A DNA stretch of 64,000 bases, taken from Amborella trichopoda. Its lineage: Eukaryota > Streptophyta > Magnoliopsida > Amborellales > Amborellaceae. The DNA lies in assembly GCF_000471905.2 (NCBI RefSeq), contig NW_006499801.1, positions 2,645,343 through 2,709,342 on the forward strand. Direction: 5' to 3'. The notes beneath the pieces are model-generated. The model was not told the origin of the DNA, made no database searches, and was given only the letters and a program-made list of their open reading frames with translations. A program made the translations under genes and the position numbers. Below, piece by piece: positions 1 through 12,639 of this stretch; within the stretch, counting starts at the first letter, position 1, and the number at the start of each line of letters is the position of its first letter.

Positions 1-42
1 AGTAGTAGTAGTAGTAGTAGTAGTAGTAGAGAGTAGTAGTAG

Positions 43-135
<93 letters not shown>
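1..135. repeat. (GA)n with (AGT)n microsatellite
   Basis: Mixed AGT triplet and GA dinucleotide repeat directly following the last recognisable thaumatin-domain codons on the minus strand. Read in the gene's frame it encodes alternating Ser-Leu, then Tyr and Leu runs, without a stop. Confidence 0.95.
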
Positions 136-139
<4 letters not shown>

Positions 140-3096
140 CATTATCATCATACCCTGAGTTGGTGGGGCAAAAGGTAATGACGTAATTGGCAGCCATGCA
201 AGTGAAGGTGCTGGTTCCATCATCATAGGCGTAGGAGTAAGCTGTAGGGCATGCTCTCTTGAACATATTGGAGTACATGGTTGGCCTGCATGTCTCTGGG
301 TTCCCATACTCCCCACTGCAACAGTATGCATCCGAACCAAAGGCTTCGCAGGCGCTTTTACATCCCACCACCCCACCTCTCATCTCAATTTCATCGCCAT
401 CCACTACTTGTAGCTCTTTTGGACACCCTATCCATATTTTTCAGCACAATAATAAAATGAATATATGTTTTCCCTTTTCATGGAGAGAGAGAATCTAATT
501 GTTAAATTTTTTTTTTGGTAATCCAGTGGGGAAGATCAGTCATTACCCAAATTTTTAAGTTTTTTAAAATAGTTTAGGAGTCAGTTTTTAAAAGTAAGGA
601 GTGGTGTCAGTGAAAACCACAACGTAGTGACTAAGGTGTGCGGGTGCTACCACCACAATCCCAACTCTTTCCCAATCTAAATGTCAAATTATCAATTGTG
701 TTCACCCCGCCTATATTTTCAATACACTAAATAATGAGTCTTTTTTTTAGAGTGAGAATTGTTGGGAGGGAGTTATGTATAGTGTTATATAATCTTTTGG
801 ATAAGTAGCAAATTACAGATTTTTGCCTACTTGTGTCTTCACACCAAATTGATGGATCATGGTTAATGAGATAAAAGAGTGCAACTCGTCATAGTCACTC
901 AAATGGTATGTACCTATGCCTTAATTTATTCTTTCCTCTTTTGGGCAATTTGACAGTAGGGATTGAATTTGAGAGGTAGTGCTGCTAACGTAAATGGTAT
1001 GTCCCTAAGCTTTAATTTATTCTTTCCTTTTTTGGGCAATTTGACATAGGGATTAAATTTGAGATGCAGTGTTGTTAACGTAAGTTATTAACAACTATAG
1101 GCCAAGCTCGATTCTTACTATTTATCTCTTCGTTAGATGGTGATTCTTTATGCTCTTATGGATCATAGTATGCTTTTACGTAGCAAAATAAAACTCACAA
1201 AAGTAAATTCTCTAATTTCTTTTAAAATGAGGGAAAAAGTTTATATAAGGATGTAACCTTATAAAGTAGAACTATGGATGTCCCTAAAAAATCCATCGGA
1301 AAAAGTAGTTTTAATGTTGAAAAACCCATTGATTGATCATCTTGACATCTAGATGGATGAATATAAAAAATAAAAAGATTTTAAGTCTCAAAAAATAGTG
1401 CATTTTACAACATACTATCTACACCATCAATTTTCAAGATTTTCATATGTTCATAGATCTATTTGATTTTGCCCATTTTTGAAATTTAAAATTTTATAAT
1501 TAGATATAAAAATAGAGTTTGAGATAATCTTAAGAACATTTTACATCAAAATTATATACCATGATAAAATTTGAAGGTGCTCCTTACCTCTACACCTACG
1601 GATGCATCCGTATGCCAACTGCACCCTAAAATGATTGAACTCTTCAAGATTATATTACATTTTTGAACGACTAAAATTAGTTAATATTGTTCTTGAGAGC
1701 TAGAGAGATGCTCAGGCATAAGAAATTTGAGTAAATGATTATGGGTCGTAGTCACTAACGCTTTCTCAAGTAGGCAGGGACCAAAAGGTTTCATGCTTGC
1801 CAACCTTAAAACAATTCGATTAAGGCGCACCTCCAAATTTTATCATAAGTATAATTCTGATGTAGAAAATTTATAGGATGAATTGAGAATCTATTTTATA
1901 TCTAATTATGAAATCTTAAACTTCAAGAATAGTTCAAAGAAAGTAGATCTATAAACACTTGAAAATCTTGAAAATGGACAGTCCAGATAATGTGTTGCAA
2001 GATGCATTATTTTAGGACTCAAAATTATTATTTTTTATATATTCATACATCTCAATATTGAGATGATTAATTAGAGGGTTTTCCAACATCAAAACAACCT
2101 TTTATGATAGACTTTAGAGTTAAACCTTAATTTTAGGGTTACAACCTTATGTAAACTGATTTATAACTATGATTTATAGCTACAAATAGTGTCATTTATT
2201 AGGTTTCTATCATAAAAAAAGTCACCTATGGTAGGGGCTGTCCATTTCTACAGGGCCAAAGAAATAAAACTAACATGTTATGAAGATTTTTCGGACCCCA
2301 AAAATTACCTATACGATTTGGAGCCAACGAATGTTGCACCAGCGATTATTGCATGCATTTAAGACCATTAGATGACATATACTAGCTCAATGATGAAATA
2401 TTAATTAAAAGCATGTCCAAAATTTGAATCAATGTTCTGTAAATTTCTTAATGCGTGATACTACAAACAAAATTCTATCTTTCAAAAAGATGAAACTGTT
2501 GAAAACCCATGTCGAAAATTTCATTCAAAAATCTAGGAACTATGAGTTGAGGAGATTGTTATGCCCCTAAACTCACCTACATTGATGTCCACTGCGCAAC
2601 CGGTTGTGTTACATGAGCCCGAGGTCCCGCGCGGTACCACCACCATCGGCAAATTGTAGCCATCCACCAGGCTCACATCATAATAATCAAGGGTCTGGGG
2701 TGTTCCTAGGGTGATCTCGAAGAGAGAAGCAGGTGGAATTGCACCCATACCATCGCATTCTAGCTTCCCACCACAATCTCCTGTAAGGCAATGGCCTATA
2801 CCGGAGACATCGAATTCGCAGCCTGTTCGAGCCCAAATTCGACCCGACCAACCCGGAGCGGCCGGAATGGTGACACTCTGGCCGGAGTCCAACTGGAATC
2901 CAGTGAGTGGTAGTTGAGGCGTTCCCGCTCCGGCAAGTGTGCCTGGCCATATTGCATAGGGGCAATTGTTTGCAACTGTGAATGAGCCTGCATGAGAGGT
3001 GTCAGAGAGAAAAGAGATGAGAAGAGAGAGGAGGAAGGGGAGGAGAGAGAAAGGTCTAGAGATGTTTGTGTAGAGAAATTTGGTGAATTTAGGCAT
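1..3096 (-). CDS. Thaumatin-like protein (PR-5 family), 3' end outside window
   Basis: Secreted or cell-wall protein of the thaumatin/PR-5 family. Exon 1 is 3096-2577 (520 nt) and exon 2 starts at 427; the join G|GG TGT keeps frame (donor GTGAGT at 2576, acceptor TAG at 429-428). The first about 36 residues form a hydrophobic Ser/Leu-rich signal peptide ending near SHA. The family signature GIGHCLTGDC is present, and I count 7 cysteines in exon 1 and 9 in exon 2, giving the 16 that make the eight family disulfides. Exon 2 carries the YCCSGEYGNP and FKRACPTAYSYAYDD blocks and ends the domain with ITFCP. After that the frame stays open through the GA/CT microsatellite to base 1. Alternatively a donor G|GTATGA at 153-152 makes the microsatellite intronic. 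The family is antifungal or glucan-binding in known members. Position next to BIN4 matches At5g24620 as I recall it. Start chosen as the first Met before the signal peptide. Confidence 0.93.
899..1083. repeat. Tandem duplication, about 95 bp unit
   Basis: Two diverged copies beginning taaatggtatgt and running through tttgggcaatttgaca to ctaacgtaa, in the intron of the thaumatin-like gene. Confidence 0.8.
1240..1620 (+). repeat. Dispersed repeat family A, copy 1
   Basis: Contains the family core: a stretch resembling tcaattttcaagattttcat followed by agatctatttgattt and aaattttataattagatata. Ends carry a degenerate ttatataaggatgtaacctt terminus. A non-autonomous DNA element is inferred from the recurring ends. 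Confidence 0.65.
1795..2175 (-). repeat. Dispersed repeat family A, copy 2 (inverted)
   Basis: Same core as the copy at 1240-1620 but in opposite orientation; it ends with gggttacaaccttatgtaa. The two copies form an imperfect inverted pair inside one intron. Confidence 0.65.
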
Positions 3097-3113
3097 TTGA
3101 AGAGAGAATGCAA

Positions 3114-4139
3114 GGTGTTAGAGATGGTAGCGTGCGTGATTTATGTATATAACTGTGTAGGTATGTATGTATGTTCGTGTACTGAGAGAAGGGAAGGAAA
3201 TGGGAGGGGAAGAGCATTAGCTAAATATAAGAGAGAGAGAGAGAGAATGTGGTTTTTGGTTGGATTGGGAAGTTGGGTTTAGAATTTCTTTCAAATTGGG
3301 TGGCATGACATATCTCTCTCTCCTCAAGAGTTTTGCAGGTTGGGCTTTCTCTCTCTAAAAGATTTGAAGTTCGGGTGGCGCGTATAAGAAGCAATACCTT
3401 TATGGATAATCCACGGCAGAGGTTATAGGCCTATTAACGAAAGTGTCCCCTCTTTTTTTTTCGTTAAGATCCCCATGGATCATTACTTTTTCTGTAAGAT
3501 CTAGGGAAATCGAAAAAATTTCATTCTCCCAAGGAGTAAGATATAACTTTGGTCCATTGGGCAAAACCCTAAATGGGAGTATATTGAAGATACCAAATTC
3601 TGTCAAAAAGGAAAATGACCCATAGGAAAAATATCATTAAAGGGTTCTAATTATCTCATAGTATCATTTGAACCGCTCAAAAGCTCCAATTTATCACAGC
3701 AGGGTTCAATTTCTATACTTATTTTATAAAGGAAATCGACCGTTTATATAAGGTTGTTAAAAGTAATCTTGACCATTGGATGTGAAATTAGGTGGCTACA
3801 TCTATTCCATTGACCAAGCTCAAAGTTCAAAGATAATTTTCTTGAACTTTGGGACACACTCAAGCTATGGAATGTCACATAGAATGGTTATAAATAATTA
3901 TGTCCTCCTTGTATAATCGGTAAATGGTCTCATTGTACGCAGTCCCTTTCATAAAATATATCATCAAATCATCATAATCACCATCATAATACGTGCTTTA
4001 TCCCAACTATTTGGGGTTGGCTATACAAATCTTAGTATACTATTGTGCTCTGTCGAGCGTTATATCCGCATCCCGACTATAAGTCACCATATTTTTTCTC
4101 TCTATTTCCATCTATGTCTTTTAGGCAATATAGGTAAAA
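3114..4139. other. Intergenic, upstream of thaumatin-like gene
   Basis: About 1 kb without a recognisable gene. It has short GA runs (3231-3245) and TATA-like taaatataag on the minus side near 3220. At about 3955-4110 lies a fragment of a widespread plant repeat (tttatcccaactatttgggg), with related pieces near 14690 and 30625. Confidence 0.6.
3955..4110 (+). repeat. Dispersed CATCAT/'TTATCCCAACTAT' repeat fragment
   Basis: Shares catcatcat, ttatcccaactatttgggg and ggctatacaaatctt with stretches at about 14690-14770 and 30625-30760. This sequence type is common in plant genomes; which retroelement class it comes from is not settled here. Confidence 0.55.
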
Positions 4140-7100
4140 TCAAGCGGTTCAAATTCTAACCACTTGATTAGCCCGGTTAAATTGGATCCAATCATTGATC
4201 AGTTCCGGCTTTGGTGAACTGGTCAGGTATTTTCAAAAAACTAAAAATTTATATAAAATACCAAAAAATAAGGGATTTTGTTTGGAATTTATTTTTAAAT
4301 ATTTTTTTTTATCATTTTTGCCGATATTTAAAAATGTTTAGGCATTTTCCATCTTTTTTAAAAATTTCAAAAATACCCCTTGGTACAAATCGATTCTTTA
4401 AGAGCTCTTTTTTTTTCATTAATTTTCAACTTCATTTGGATGTGTTTTGTTTAATCATTCTTAAATATATTTTTCATATTTTTTTAGGGTTTTTAATATA
4501 TTTTTTTACCATTCGGGACTTGCCCGATTAGGTTGGTTGAACCAATGTCCGGCTAACCGTTCCAGTTCGATCGTTTTTACACTCATTTGAATCTTGGAGG
4601 GGGTTAATCATTCCGGTTCAATTTGTCCTACACTGATTTGATCCTTGGATAGGGTTCAACTTTATGTAGTAGTGATAAGAAAACAACACTTTAGTATATC
4701 TGATTTAAATTTAAGGTATTAATTTAATTAAACTATACAATGTAATGTCCAATTGAGTCGTCCAAAACTCTAGGCCAAGTTACTCGGATGAGTCCGAGTT
4801 ACCTCTGCCGAGTCTTAAAACTCTGATCTTGCTATTGTTGGATTCCATTGAAATATGGAATATAAACATTGGAGTCTTTTTGGTGGTATTTTCCATATTC
4901 ATTTCTTTACTGGATTAATTTCATTTGTTTTGCTTAAAATTTTATAGATAACTTTCTATATTCCCCCTATAACATAGAAGTTCTATCATCCTCTTTATTC
5001 AATCGTCCATTTTTTAATTCAGGGCTAAGATTGTCCCAATCACAATGTCACGTCTCTACACTGTTTTATTTTTAATTTTTTTTTATAAACTATTTTGACA
5101 CCAAAATTTGGACGTCTATTCCTCTATTAAACTCGCACTAATGAAAATATGTAAAAAATATTTTCAATAAAATAAAATAACCAAAATGCCCCTAAAAGAT
5201 TCAAGGGGTATTTTGGTCATTATATTTTATCGAAAAATTATTGTTAATCTTTTTTATAGGTACGCCCCAATGAGAATATGGCACGTACCAAATTCCATAT
5301 TCAGAAAAAATTGTATTAAAAATATTAAAAATAAAATACTTTTAGATGTCGGATCTAAGATCAAACGGTGAGTGGCTCTCTTGATAAAAAATGGATGGCT
5401 GGATGGTAGAAAGAAGATAGAACTTCTATGTTGTAGAGAGAACATATAAAGCTTTCCTTTTTATCTTTGCTGAGTTTACTTGTTTGTATGAGTGTGAGCA
5501 TTTGGAACTTCGTTGTTTGCTTTATATTGTGTTGTTGCTTAAAGTTCAATATATATTCCTTAAATATGATATATGTGGTTTTATTTTATTGTATTTTGCA
5601 AAATTTATTGGTGCTTTTGTTTTCAGGTTTATGATCTCTTTGCAATACTACCATAATTTTAGAAGCTCTAAAAATGCAGTGGTTTAATTAACCTAGGGAT
5701 TTTTCATTTTTCCTCTTTCAAACTTTATATTTTGTGGCAAATCATCTCATAGAAATTTAATCTATTCTATTTTGCAGAAAATCTTATCATATTGATAGAT
5801 GGCCCGTCGCTTAGGCACCCAAAACCCTATGCACCATAGGCCTATACGGCCCAAGGCCGATCTACTTGGGAAGGCGCCCGGGCTCGGCAATTTTTGCCAA
5901 AAACTTCGATAGTTTAAACCTGCCTAGGTCGGTCAGGCAATTTCTGTCAAAAATTTCAATAGTTTAAACAAACGAGAAGACCTTACTCAAGAAAGGTAAC
6001 CTATATGAAGGGTTGATAAGATTTAGTTCATTTTAAATTTGGTTGTGTAGGTTCAATTTAGATGATGTGATGGGAATGTAAACCATTATTTATTTTGTAT
6101 ATCTCGACTTTCAATGCCCCTAAACAATAAAGCTTTTAAACTTAAACTTATGTTAAGAATATGGGAACCTCTCAATGCCCTTAACCAACTACTTGGAGTA
6201 TGTTCACCTTTACAAGAACATTATACTGTGCTTGTGCGTGCGGTGCATAGGATTTTAAGCCCCTAGGTGCCGGGCGGACCATTTTTACACTGTGCATGAG
6301 GTGCATAGGATCTTAGGCCCCTAGGTGTCCGACGGACCATTTTTTGAAACACTGCCATGTGTTCAACCTTACAAAAAAACATTACACTGTGTTCAACTTT
6401 ATAAAGTATTTTAACCTACAAGATAAACATCCCAAAATTTAAAACATACACCAAAATATCAAGAAGTTCATCAGTATAAAGTTTCTTTGACTCGTCTTCG
6501 TATAGGGCACCAATGCACTCATCTTGCCAACATTTGAATGATAGCGCATGCATCTCTAAATAATTCCATATGCCCAACATTTGTATATCATTCGAAAACA
6601 TCAATCCCAACCTTTGTATGCCTAACAACAATCCCTTTCTTCTTCTGATAGTGGATGCAGTATTGCATAAATCTATCCTCACTATCTCTTTTATTAAATC
6701 CACTCCACACAACGCATAACTTTTTATCTTATCAGATTAAATATCAATAAACTCATTTCCTCCCCAACTTTTGGTCTATGTCATGCTCCTATTTTTAAAA
6801 AACATAGTATCATAAATTTTTTTGCAAAATAGAATAGATTAAATTTCTTTGAGATTCCATAGATCATAAAGTTTGAATGATGAAAAATAGAAAAATCCCT
6901 AAGCTAACTAAACTACTACATTACCCAGAGCTTCTAAAATTAATGAGGTAGTATTTGCGAAGAGATCTTAAACCGGAAAATAAAAGTACCAATAAATTTT
7001 ATAAAATACAATAAAATAAAAGAAAAGTATACAAAGAGAGACATTTACTTTTACCCCAAAGAAATCACAATATTTTTATCAATCAAATTTCAAATCAAAA

Positions 7101-7900
7101 TAAGTGTACTTGTGACTAAACTCAAGATAAAGGGTCTTCGTACTAAAGATAAAAGGTCTCTCTATACAATCCCTAAAATAAAACTACATATACCATATCT
7201 TAAAAGAAACACGTGTGGAACTTTAAGTAACAAAATATAAAGCGAGCAACGAACTTCCAAACGCTCACACTCATATGAACATAAGTAACTTAGTAGAGAT
7301 AAAAAACCATCCTCTAAAGAAAATTTAAAAAATTTAAAACAAAACAAATGAAACTAATTCAGTAAAGATATGAATATGTAAAACACCACCAAAAATTGAA
7401 ACTATCACTTCTTATTTCATAATTTTTTTGCATATATGTCACTAGAAAGACCCCAATGTTTCTAGTCCATATTTCAAATGGAATCCAATGTTTCTATTCC
7501 ATATTTCAAATGGAAACCAACAATAGCAAGTCTTAGAGTTCAAGGGTATTTTTGAAATTTTATAATAAAAATATAAAATAAAATATAATAAAATATAAAT
7601 GCTATATTTAAAGAATGATTAAACAAAGCACATCCAAATAAAAGCGAAAATTAATGAAAAAATCGATTTTAAAGAATCTATTTGTGTTTAGGGGGTATTT
7701 TTGAAATTTTCTAAAAAAAGATGAGAAAATGCTAAAACATTTTCAAACCTGGGCAAAAATGATAAAAAAAAAAAAATTTAAAAATACATTACAAACAAAT
7801 TACTTTTTTGGGATTTTATATAATTTTTTAAAGAAATTTAAAGTACCTGGCAGGTTCACCAAAACCGGAACTCGTTAGTGGCCGGATCTGATTTAATAGT
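4140..7900. mobile_element. Foldback-like element with long inverted arms
   Basis: The left arm (about 4140-5790) and right arm (about 6825-7900) are inverted copies. Matching landmarks are agttccggctttggtgaac with its inverse near 7860, ttggattccattgaaatatg (4840) with 7440-7520, tttcatttgttttgctt (4919) with 7340-7360, and the 5460-5785 segment with 6825-7290. The left arm is interrupted by the MITE at 4945-5458, which the right arm lacks. The centre (5790-6820) has GC-richer gcccctaggtg-type sequence and a 98-codon minus-strand frame (6416-6712) that I do not recognise. A related arm fragment occurs at 12640-13040. No transposase domain is visible, so it would be non-autonomous. Confidence 0.7.
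4945..5458 (+). mobile_element. 0.5-kb MULE-like MITE, copy 1 (degraded ends)
   Basis: Matches the copy at 35147-35655 over its length, including ccccctataacatagaagtt at the left and the aacatataaagctttcc right end. Terminal bases are diverged and no clear target duplication remains. It sits inside the left arm of the foldback-like element. Confidence 0.8.
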
Positions 7901-10900
7901 GGCCTCCACATGAGTGGATGTCAAGACTTCTTATAAGGAGGTCAATTTAACCATCATGTCAATTTTTGCTTAATGTTATATGGCTGTTTGAAGATATTTT
8001 TCATCACTTTGGGTCCCCGATGCGGAATAAAAGATAAGCCGGTCAATAAAGCCTTGATTTACAGTGGAATTTTCGACAGTCTAAGAATTGCCCCAGAATG
8101 GGTGAGGATCTTCCTAAGGACCCCAAAAGACCACCTATCAAGTTTCGTCGCATGCCGACATGTCTAAGATAGTGCAAACAAAGAAACCGTTTTGAAAAAA
8201 TCAATCTCGAGCACCTTGAAACGGACCCTATAACTGGAACTCTATTAAAGAAGCGTCAAATGGTTGTGAGACCACTGCCATTGGATCCGACACAGTCAAA
8301 AACCCCTAAAGATCAAGTTTTGGCTTAAACAGACATTCCAAGAAAAAGTTATGGGAAAAAGACTAAAAAAAAAAAGAGGTCGTACGCTATTTCTATGTGC
8401 CCTCCATGCACCAATCTCCAATAAAGGAGATTGGTTTTCACAGTCACGAACAATAGCTTTGAAGACTCATATCTCCCTAGTTACAAAGCGAGTCACGTTC
8501 AAATTTTGAAAGCGTGTTCGTCTCATTAAGATGAACGTTCTGATATGTGGCACGTCTCGTGATGATGTCCGAGTAAGGAAAAAAGCTAAAGAGAAGATGA
8601 CAATTCGTGATCAAGGTTGCAGGAAAATCAGCAGTAGCACGTCCCACTCGAGTAACCATATCATAGTGCTTGCAAACCCAATCGATGCGAAACCAGTTGC
8701 ATTGCATGCATAGGGTCTAGGGCTACCACTGGTCCAGACCTCGTGTGTGATGAACAGTTAGATTTTGCAAACAATGATGTTAATCTTACTCCAAAATTTC
8801 GGTTGTCAGAATCCAAATTCCGGCTGTCAGAATCCAAATTATGGTCAAAAACCCAAACTGGTAAAATCTTCGTTCGAGCACGAAGTCGAGCTGCATTTGT
8901 CGCAACGCGATCGTGACGACATGCCTAGTGTAATTCGGCAAAGAAACCAAAGAAATACATCAAGAAATGAGCGCACTATTGATCAGAAGTTTTCAACTTT
9001 CGTAAAATTTCAAGTCACATGATCGTGGCCTAAAAACACGATCCGTGGCTCAAAGTTAATATCGAATTGATCGTTATGCCTAGCCCATCGAGAAAGTAAT
9101 AATCTTTTAGCCATTCGGGCGCGGAATCACGCTTCATGGTAGCAGCATGGACTGTTTTGAAATTTAATGTATTGTTGAGCAAGGGTAAAATTGTAATTTT
9201 ATATCTATGTTTAGATTTTATTTTAATTCCAATAAATTGTATTTTTTAGCAATTAGGGTAAATTTTGAGCGTCTACCCATGTTTTGAGCCCAACTTTATA
9301 AAATACATGTTATACCTCATTGTAAAAGGACCCCTTAGGGCTTCAACTTGATGAAGAGAGTTTTAGTCTTGAGATTGTGGCATGTCTTGGAGAGAGAGAG
9401 AGAGGAGAAAGAAGTAAAAGTTTTGGTACCCCTAAGTGAAGGTGATTTTCTCTTCTCCTTCTTCTCTCTCCTTTTCCTTCTTTCTCTCTTTTCTTATCCT
9501 CTCTTCTCTCTCCTCTTCCTTCTTTCTCTCTCTTCTTTCTCTTTCTCTCTTTTCTTCTTTCTTTTTCTCTCCTCTTCTCTCAATCTTCTTCTCTCTGTCT
9601 CTCTTTTCTCTACCTCACATGCACAGGCAGTAAGAATCATCGTGCATGTCTCTCTTTCCCTTCGTTACTCTTTTCTGTCTGCTCTCATTTCTCTTTTTTC
9701 TTAATCTTTTCTCTTTTTCCTAATCTTCTCTTTCAGTATCTCTCTCTACTTTCCTTTCTTCTTTCACTGCTCTCTTTCCTTATCTCTTTTTGCACTTTCT
9801 TCTCTCTTTTCCCTCTCTTTCTCTCTCTCCTTGTCTCTCCTTTTCTCTCTCTATCTTTCATTCTCTCTCTATTCTTTCCTTTTTCTCTCGTCCCCAGTCA
9901 TTCACGGTGGTACCCATCTTCGAGCATGACATCCTCCTTTTCTTGGAATATGTACAGTGAGTCGGGCGTTAACCCGAGTGGCTGTCGGGCTTCTATCTAA
10001 GTTCCTCTTTCCCCATGTTGTGCACAGCGATGCCCATAGTCGCTCACAACATTTATTCCCCTATTCTCTGACAATGACATTGAATCGGGCCCTTTTCCAA
10101 GTGGTGGTTCGGGTCGTGTCCGAGTCTCATCTGACACACACGGCGATGCCCATTGCCACGCGTGTCTTTTCTTCTTTTCTCTCTCATGTCTCTTTACCTC
10201 TCTTTACTTATTGCCGTGTGTGTCTTTTCTTTTCTCTCTCATATCTCTTTATCTCTATCATATCTCTTTATCTCATGGTAGAGCCCATCGCCATCTATGA
10301 TACCTTCTTCATCTCCTTCATATCATGAACGGCAATGATCATCGTCGTCCATGACATATCTCTCGTCTCTCCCCTAATTTTTCTTTTCTTTCTTCTCCCT
10401 TTTCTCTCTCTTCTCATCTTCTTCTTTTCTTCATCTCTCTCCTCCCCTCTACTCTTCTTTTTCTCTCATACTTTTTGTTCCCTCCCCTCTCTCTCCAATC
10501 TTTCCTCTTTATCTCTCCCTCTCTTATGTTCTTTATCTCTCCTTCTTCTCTCTTCTCTTCTTCTTTTTTTTTTCTTCTGTATTTCTCTCTCTTCTTCTTC
10601 TCCTCTCTTATCTTCCCTTCTCTTCTCTTCGTTTTTTTTTCTTCTCTCTTCTCTTTTCTTTTCTCTTCTCCTCTTATCTTCTCTTTTATCTTAATCTTCT
10701 TCTCTCTTCTCTTCTCTTTTTCTTTTCTCCTCTTGTCTTCTCTTCTCTTCTTCTTTTCTTACTCTTTTATTCTTCTCTATTTTTCTCTCTTTTCTTTTTC
10801 CTCTCTTCTCTCTCTTATTCTCTGTTTCTTCTTATTTTTTCTCTTATCTTCTTCTTCTTCTCTTTCTTATCTTCTCTCTCTTCTTCTCTCTTCTCTTCTC

Positions 10901-12430
10901 TTCTCCTCTTCTCTTCTTGTTCTTATCTTCTCTTCTGTTCTTCTCTCCTCTTCTCTTCTCTTCTTGTTCTTATCTTCTCTTCTCTTCTTCTCTCCTCTTT
11001 TCTTTTTCTCTTCTCCTCTTCTCAGCTTCTTCTTATCTATTCTCTTCTTCTTTTCTTCTTCATCTCTCATATCCTCTCTTCTCTTTTCTACTTTTTCTTT
11101 TTCTCTATTAATCTCTCTTCTCTTCTCTACTTTTTCTTTTTCTTTATTCCTCACTCTTCTTTATATCCTATCTTCTCTTGTTTTCTCATCTTCTTCTCCT
11201 CTCTTCCTTTCTTTTCTCTTCTCTCTTCTCTTCATTTTTTTCTCTTCCATCTTCTGTCTTCTCTCTTAATCCCTCTTTTTTTCTCTCTTCTTCTCTCTTA
11301 TCTCTCTACTTTTCCTCTTTTCTTTTCTTTCTTCTCCCTTATCTCTTCTCTCTCTCTCTTCTCTTCTTTTCTCATGCTCTCTTTTCCTCTCTCTTTCTTT
11401 CTCTCTCTGCTTTTCTCTCTTCTTCTCTCTCATTATTCTTCCCTTACTCCTTCCTCTCCTCTTTTCTCCCTCTCTTTCTGTTTTTTTTTTTCTTCTCTCC
11501 TCTCTCTTTCTTTCTTCTCTTTTCTCTCTCTCTTCTTTATTCTCTCTTATTTGCTCTTCTCTTTTTCTATTTTGTCATATCTCTTCTTTTCTTTCTTTCT
11601 TCTTCCTTGTTCTTCTGTTTTCTTCTAATCTCTCTCTTCCTCTTTCTTTCTTCTTTATTATTCTTTCTTCTTCCTCTCTCATTTGACCAAGGGATAGGCT
11701 AAGTCTAGCATTGTCATAATAGTCTTGTCGTCGAGTAGTTTAGTCACCGTGCTGGTTTGAATTGCAGTGGCAGCAAGGCCCGTCTTGCTGCCACGTCAGA
11801 CTAGCCATCATGCCAGGCTGGTTGGTGTAGGTTCTGTCGTCGAGTAGTTAAGCCGTCATGCCGGTCTGAGTTATCGTTTCCGTCTTGCTACCACACAAAA
11901 TCAGTCACTGTATTAGTCTAGCTACTGTGTCAGTCTAACCACTTGGTCAAATTTCTCTTTTTTCTCGTTCCTCTATTCTATTTCTTCCTTCTCATTTTGT
12001 CACCCCAATCTCTATCCTCTTATTTTTTCCTTCTTCTTTTGAATGCGCACGCTCACGTGCATTTGCCCAAAGACAAGATGGGGTCCCTTGGCCCACTTGT
12101 CTTGTAAAATTAACCATGTATGTGTGATCGTAGAATCAGGAGAGTACAAGTCAAGGGAGGCGATTTCGAACCAGTTGTAGGACTGGGGGGCTGTCCGTCG
12201 TGATCTAAGAGAACGCCCATGCGAGTCAGCACGAGTGAGTCACGGACTTAGGTGAGGTGTATCCTGCCTCACATCAAATTCATCTCTCACCGGTTAGTGT
12301 ACCTGCCCTAGTTTCTTAACAAGGTTTTCGAGAAAGCGGTCTCAAGTCTCGGGTTCTCCTTGAAACCCGAGACGCGTGCCACAAGGTCATCTCGACCCGG
12401 TGTCGAGATCGAGGCATCTAATCAGTGGCG
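7900..12430. mobile_element. Retroelement-like region with polypyrimidine tract
   Basis: A coherent non-genic block of higher GC at both ends (8000-9150 and 11690-12430) around a CT-rich centre. Stretches such as cgatgcggaataaaag, a possible mRNA-start-like zone near 9290 and a possible LTR end/primer-site-like tcagtggcgc near 12423 suggest a long LTR of a Gypsy-type element. No gag or pol coding can be recognised and no second LTR is in the window, so this is an inference from texture only. Confidence 0.35.
9443..11685 (+). repeat. 2.2-kb polypyrimidine (CT/CTT) tract
   Basis: Nearly pure pyrimidine on the plus strand, made of irregular ttctcttct and cctctcttt units. It is purest at 10370-11685 and interrupted at 9890-10370 by repeats of a cacacggcgatgcccat type. 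Long open frames across it are Ser/Leu/Phe runs caused by composition, not genes. Confidence 0.95.
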
Positions 12431-12639
12431 CTTTTCATTTTCTTAAAAAAACAAAAGATGAGCTAGACTCGGGGGAGTTACTTGGAATCGCCCAAGTAAA
12501 TCGCCTCGGCCAAGGCACGAGCACCTTGCTCGAGTCGATTTTTTCGAACACTGAGCAAGACCAATAAAACAGAAAAAGAAAAATAATAAAAAAAATGTAT
12601 TGCCATGTACAAATCCAGTATCATCCAGGACCACTTCCG

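Larger units (their letters stand above)
428..2576 (-). other. Intron 1 of the thaumatin-like gene, repeat-filled
   Basis: A 2.15-kb intron with donor GTGAGT and acceptor GATAG. It holds a roughly 95-bp tandem duplication (about 899-1083) and two inverted-orientation copies of the dispersed repeat here called family A (about 1240-1620 and 1795-2175). Confidence 0.85.

Noticed and set aside
2533-2576. Apparent end of the thaumatin-like protein inside the first exon's frame
   Set aside because: This is intron read-through after the GTGAGT donor; the true continuation with nine more cysteines lies at 427 and below.
6416-6712. 98-codon minus-strand frame in the centre of the foldback-like element
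   Set aside because: No recognisable transposase or other domain, so it is not claimed as a gene, although it could be a degraded element protein.
10475-11269. 264-codon open frame on the plus strand
   Set aside because: It is only Ser/Leu/Phe produced by the CT-rich tract; overlapping frames on both strands are equally open and no motif is present.
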